Shown: piece by piece, positions 61,788 to 64,000 of the stretch
Layout: the number at the start of each line of letters is the position of its first letter
How positions within the stretch are numbered: the first letter of the stretch is position 1
Assembly: GCA_045642465.1 (NCBI GenBank)
Contig: JAZUIY010000015.1
Span: 434,001 to 498,000, forward strand
DNA: 64,000 nucleotides
Source: RUG420 sp045642465
GTDB lineage: Bacteria; Bacillota; Clostridia; Oscillospirales; Acutalibacteraceae
Direction: 5' to 3'
Position numbers and translations under genes: made by a program
The notes under the pieces: model-generated
Database searches by the model: none
Told to the model about the DNA's origin: nothing
Seen by the model: the letters and a program-made list of their open reading frames with translations, nothing else

Positions 61788-62440
61788 AAACTTTAGACCC
61801 TCGCCTGAGAAAACACATAAATGTCCTGGTGGACCGTTATCCAAACTTGTTTGACCTCCGCGAAGACATTGTAGAAGCATATATGGAACTGGAAGCCTCC
61901 TTTGAAAAGGGCGGCAAGCTTCTGGTTGCCGGCAACGGCGGTTCTGCTGCCGATGCAGAACACATTGTAGGGGAACTGATGAAGAGTTTTAAACTCCCGA
62001 GAACCCTGACGGAAAAACAGCAAAAGGCCTTACGCAAAGCGGACGAAACCTTAGGAGAGGTTCTTGCAAAGAACCTGCAAGGTGCGCTTCCGGCAATTGC
62101 CTTAGACGGCCACATTGCCCTCAGTACGGCTTATTTAAATGACTGCGAACCACTGCTTTGCTTTGCCCAGCAGTTAAACGGTTACGGCAATGAAAACGAC
62201 GTGTTCCTTGCCATTTCCACCAGTGGTAACAGCAAGAATATCCTCTATGCTGCCACTGTGGCAAAGGCCAAGGGCATGAAGGTCATCGGCCTGACCGGGC
62301 AGAAGGACAGCAAGCTGTCTGAAATTGCTGACGTTTGCATTAAAGCTCCGGCCACCGAAACCTACATGATTCAAGAATTGCATCTGCCAATCTACCACTG
62401 CCTCTGCCTCATGCTGGAAGACAGATTCTTTGGCGAATAA
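61784..62440 (+). CDS. gmhA: sedoheptulose-7-phosphate isomerase
   Basis: A 218-aa SIS-domain protein converting sedoheptulose 7-phosphate to D-glycero-D-manno-heptose 7-phosphate. GNGGSAADAEHIVGELMKSF and AISTSGNSKNI are the GmhA signatures; ELHLPIYHCLCLMLED is the C-terminal helix with His. It is about 25 residues longer than E. coli GmhA, in the insert FKLPRTLTEKQQKALRK, as in Gram-positive homologues. Its ATG overlaps the stop of the fusion gene. Confidence 0.93.
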   Translation: MKTLDPRLRKHINVLVDRYPNLFDLREDIVEAYMELEASFEKGGKLLVAGNGGSAADAEHIVGELMKSFKLPRTLTEKQQKALRKADETLGEVLAKNLQGALPAIALDGHIALSTAYLNDCEPLLCFAQQLNGYGNENDVFLAISTSGNSKNILYAATVAKAKGMKVIGLTGQKDSKLSEIADVCIKAPATETYMIQELHLPIYHCLCLMLEDRFFGE

Positions 62441-62450
62441 GGAGTATTCA

Positions 62451-63188
62451 ATGGAAAAACAACCCCTGCTCAACACCTTTGTTTCCAATGCCACCATGGA
62501 GGAAGCATTGGCGGAACTTGAGGATATGACAAAAAGAGACCACAAGTCCTACGTGGTAGCCATCAACGTGGACGTGGTCATGAAAATGGAAGAAGATGCC
62601 TATCTGCGGGAAATTACCGACAATGCCGACATGGTGCTGGTAGACGGTCAGCCTCTGGTTTGGGTGGCCAACTACTATAAGCGCCCGGTCAAGGCCAAAA
62701 TTTCCGGATCCGACCTAGTGCCGGCCCTTTGCGAAGTGGCAGCAGACAAGGGATATTCTATTTACATCATTGGGGGAAAAGAAGGCATTGCCGATAGAGC
62801 AAAGCAAAAGTTAGAAGAAAAGCTGCCAAACATCAACATTGTTGGCACGTATGCGCCACCGCTCGGCTTTGAAAACGACGAGGAAGAGCTGCAAAACATC
62901 AACAATAAAATCAATGAAGCAAATCCGGACTTCCTCATTGCCTGCTTCGGCTGTCCAAAACAGGAAAAGTGGATTTATGAAAATATAGATAAATACAACG
63001 CCAAAGTTTCCATTTGTGCCGGCGCCACCGTTGACTTCTTAGCAGGCAACGTACAGCGGGCACCAAAGTGGGTTTCGGACCACGGCTTTGAATGGTTCTA
63101 CCGCTTCTTAAAGGAACCAAAGCGTCTCTTCAAACGCTACTTTATTGACGACATGAAAATCTTTAGATTGGTCTTTAAATATCAATGA
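62451..63188 (+). CDS. WecG/TagA/CpsF-family glycosyltransferase
   Basis: A 245-aa transferase with VAINVDVVMKMEED, ADMVLVDGQPLVWVANYY, GSDLVPALCE, YIIGGKEGIADRAK and FGCPKQEKWIYEN, all family signatures. TagA-type enzymes add the second sugar to a lipid-linked primer. The C-terminal amphipathic tail (FLKEPKRLFKRYF) docks to the membrane. The open frame begins 7 codons earlier. The ATG with AAGGAG 7 nt upstream is chosen. Confidence 0.93.
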   Translation: MEKQPLLNTFVSNATMEEALAELEDMTKRDHKSYVVAINVDVVMKMEEDAYLREITDNADMVLVDGQPLVWVANYYKRPVKAKISGSDLVPALCEVAADKGYSIYIIGGKEGIADRAKQKLEEKLPNINIVGTYAPPLGFENDEEELQNINNKINEANPDFLIACFGCPKQEKWIYENIDKYNAKVSICAGATVDFLAGNVQRAPKWVSDHGFEWFYRFLKEPKRLFKRYFIDDMKIFRLVFKYQ

Positions 63189-64000
63189 AAATCTTAGTTG
63201 ACTTAACCTCTTTGTCCTACCACATGTCCGGCATTGAACGCTACGCTGCCAGCGTAACGGAACAGATGCTGGAACAGGACAACGAAAATGAATACATCCT
63301 GGTATTTCGGGAGGAAGTGCATCCACTGTTCCAGAAATACGAAGGAAAAAGCAAGGTGCAAATGAAGGTCCTGCAGGGGGACAACAAACTGCTCTTTATG
63401 CAGGTCATTCTCCCACTGGAACTTTACAAGCTGAAGGCAGACAGATACCTGTTCTTTGCCTTCACCAGCCCAATTCTGTTCTTCAGAAAAGGCATTTACA
63501 GCACCATTCACGACATGGGCCCATGGGATTCCGGGGACTCCATGAGCACTTTACAGAAACTCTATTGGCGGGTTTCCATTCTGGTTTCCGCCTGGGTTTC
63601 CCAAGGCTTAATTACGGTGTCTAACTTCAGTAAAGGACGCATTGCGGCCATTACGAAAGTTTCTCCAAATAAAATCAACGTCATTCACTCTGCGGTCCAC
63701 CAAAATGTCATAGACAGGGACAAGGTGTCTGCACAGGAGACTAGGGTAAAATATCTGCTTCCGGACAAGTACATTATGGATTTGTCCACCTTGGAACCGA
63801 GAAAGAACCTGCAGTTCCTCTTAGAGGCATATGAGGGAGTATCGGACCAAGTAGATTATGACCTTGTCCTGGTAGGCCGCAAGGGTTGGATGATGGACGA
63901 AGTCTTAGCCAAGTATGCTTCCAAAGACCGGATTCACATTACCGGCTTTGTGGAAGACGAATACGTTTCTCATATTTATGAAAACGCGCTTTGCTTCGTG
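63185..64000 (+). CDS. glycosyltransferase family 4, C-terminus off the right edge
   Basis: The 272 visible codons begin MKILVDLTSLSYHMSGIERY. They contain the GT4 signatures TVSNFSKGRIA, NVIHSAV, LEPRKNLQFLLEAY, LVLVGRKGW and ITGFVEDEYVSHIYENA. Its ATG overlaps the stop of the TagA-type gene by 4 nt (ATGA), so it belongs to the glycan operon. The catalytic EGFG region lies beyond the window. Confidence 0.9.
   Translation, partial: MKILVDLTSLSYHMSGIERYAASVTEQMLEQDNENEYILVFREEVHPLFQKYEGKSKVQMKVLQGDNKLLFMQVILPLELYKLKADRYLFFAFTSPILFFRKGIYSTIHDMGPWDSGDSMSTLQKLYWRVSILVSAWVSQGLITVSNFSKGRIAAITKVSPNKINVIHSAVHQNVIDRDKVSAQETRVKYLLPDKYIMDLSTLEPRKNLQFLLEAYEGVSDQVDYDLVLVGRKGWMMDEVLAKYASKDRIHITGFVEDEYVSHIYENALCFV

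Overview
The window looks like a chromosome segment of a strictly anaerobic, monoderm member of the Bacillota, most likely a Clostridia relative with an acetogen-like metabolism. Three things point there: an oxygen-sensitive carbonyl-branch Wood-Ljungdahl cluster (CO dehydrogenase/acetyl-CoA synthase) with corrinoid proteins; cell-surface proteins carrying clostridial cell-wall-binding type 2 (CWB2) repeats, with LytR-CpsA-Psr and TagA-type glycosyltransferase genes; and AGGAGG-like ribosome binding sites before most genes. The species cannot be named from sequence alone. No rRNA, tRNA, CRISPR array or transposase was seen.

Region 1 (1-14.2 kb), C1 metabolism. A minus-strand operon reads acsD-acsC-acsE-acsA-cooC-acsB, then a nickel-handling set (72-aa His-rich protein, CooT-like protein, second CooC ATPase) and a methyltransferase of the URO-D superfamily that runs off the left edge. 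Divergent from it is a LysR gene with a near-perfect dyad over its own -35 box, followed by a corrinoid protein, a RamA/AcsV-like corrinoid activator with a 2Fe-2S domain, and a DUF3786 protein. A TetR gene and a second, apparently highly expressed corrinoid protein follow (14.3-15.6 kb).

Region 2 (15.7-33.9 kb), mostly housekeeping and transport: a secreted protein with a cystatin-like domain, a cytidylate-kinase-like protein, an Mbeg1-like hydrolase, oligoendopeptidase F, a CobW-family GTPase, a MarR-regulated heterodimeric ABC exporter, a fused glycerate kinase/iron alcohol dehydrogenase, two oxidoreductases, a lipoprotein and a MacB-like ABC transporter.

Region 3 (34.0-40.8 kb) is the oddest part. 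It holds a short promoter-terminator unit, a 14-copy 21-bp array, a six-copy array of 38-bp palindromes at a 73-74-bp period, and a PD-(D/E)XK nuclease-like gene. Four separate 15-bp repeat tracts also occur: inside the nuclease gene, as a 21-copy array, in the leader of a sugar symporter gene, and inside a glycoside hydrolase family 2 gene. I recognise no described system here.

Region 4 (40.8-64 kb) is the cell envelope. It contains a YhhN membrane protein, a CHAP/SH3 wall hydrolase with a WalR-like box, three tandem paralogous secreted proteins of a family I do not recognise, and four CWB2-anchored surface proteins with different N-terminal modules. A glycan operon follows: sugar phosphotransferase, LCP ligase, all four steps to GDP-heptose in three genes (one a nucleotidyltransferase-phosphatase fusion), a TagA-type transferase and a partial GT4. 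Together these suggest a heptose-containing surface glycan made next to the surface proteins it may decorate or anchor.
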